From: Isohypsibius dastychi
Lineage: Eukaryota > Tardigrada > Eutardigrada > Parachela > Isohypsibiidae
Reading direction: 5' to 3'
Length of the DNA: 18,679 nt
Assembly (NCBI GenBank): GCA_034696485.1
Contig: JAQIWT010000522.1
Span: 1 to 18,679 of the forward strand
The notes under the pieces are model-generated. The model worked only from the letters and a program-made list of their open reading frames with translations. It had not been told where the DNA came from and did no database searches. The number at the start of each line of letters is the position of its first letter. Position 1 is the first letter of the stretch. This document shows positions 18,475-18,679 of the stretch, in pieces. The translations under genes and the position numbers were made by a program.

Positions 18475-18679
18475 TCAATCGAGCCATGGTGCCCAAACTC
18501 CGCCGTTTAAAGCTGGTTTCGATCTAGGATCATGCGGTTGAGTCAAGGGTTTCACATAACTTTGGTTGAAGAATAATAATCTCTGTGCCAAATTTTCCAC
18601 CATTTCAGGATGCTCAGCGGCTAAATTATTCAGTTCACATGGATCGGACTCCACATCGAAGAGGCAGAACCCCTTATCC
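18475..18679 (-). CDS. Arylsulfatase (ARSB/I/J-like), C-terminal part only
   Basis: Sulfatases hydrolyse sulfate esters, here probably of glycosaminoglycans, in lysosomes or outside the cell. The visible 67 codons end at TGA (18477-18475) and run off the right edge with one spare base. The first segment reads GFCLFDVESDPCELNNLA, the typical late sulfatase motif (Leu-Phe-Asp, acidic, Asp-Pro-Cys-Glu, Asn-Leu-Ala). It is followed by a helix (EHPEMVENLAQRLLFFN) and a tail ending NGGVWAPWLD, like the Gly-x-Trp-x-Pro-Trp tail of ARSB-type enzymes. The active-site formylglycine motif lies in upstream exons outside the window, so activity cannot be judged. The gene runs in the same direction as the P450 but is otherwise unrelated to it. 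Confidence 0.88.
   Translation of the reverse strand, partial: DKGFCLFDVESDPCELNNLAAEHPEMVENLAQRLLFFNQSYVKPLTQPHDPRSKPALNGGVWAPWLD

Overview
This is eukaryotic nuclear DNA, almost certainly from an invertebrate animal. The genes are split by short GT-AG introns (55 to about 1,000 bases), non-coding DNA lies between them, two non-autonomous DNA transposons are present, and the gene families are animal ones (dymeclin, a CYP2-type cytochrome P450, a SETDB-like histone methyltransferase, an arylsulfatase). The phylum cannot be fixed by eye; an arthropod-like or other ecdysozoan genome is my guess. All exon-intron structures were rebuilt by hand from splice sites, reading-frame phase and family conservation. 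In each multi-exon model the phases close and give one continuous reading frame.

Layout. 1-3282: a gene-poor, repeat-rich end holding a three-exon minus-strand gene for a secreted 170-residue cysteine-rich protein (1445-2452), a degenerate paralogous copy of it (about 340-890) carrying a 169-bp palindromic MITE in its intron, and a second diverged repeat pair (6-98 and 2814-2898). 3283-8019 (minus): complete ten-exon dymeclin gene (DYM, 708 aa). 8020-8500: 481-base divergent promoter region. 8501-10220 (plus): a two-exon gene encoding a 523-aa protein with a BTB-like domain and a complete ubiquitin-like domain at its C-terminus, ending Arg-Gly-Cys instead of Arg-Gly-Gly. 10221-10920: convergent intergenic DNA. 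10921-13237 (minus): four-exon SETDB-like gene (MBD, pre-SET, SET, post-SET) with no large SET insertion. 14415-17948 (minus): complete six-exon microsomal P450 (489 aa); its third intron holds an 830-bp hAT-type element with perfect terminal repeats and an 8-bp target duplication. 18475-18679 (minus): last exon of an arylsulfatase running off the window.

The genes do not form an operon or a common pathway. Dymeclin acts in Golgi organisation, the P450 in oxidative metabolism at the endoplasmic reticulum, the SETDB-like protein in H3K9 methylation, and the sulfatase in lysosomal or secreted sulfate-ester hydrolysis. The most unusual items are the BTB-ubiquitin fusion, with Lys48 and Lys63 both changed to Glu and the terminal Gly changed to Cys, and the secreted-protein pair, whose intron is better conserved than its exons.
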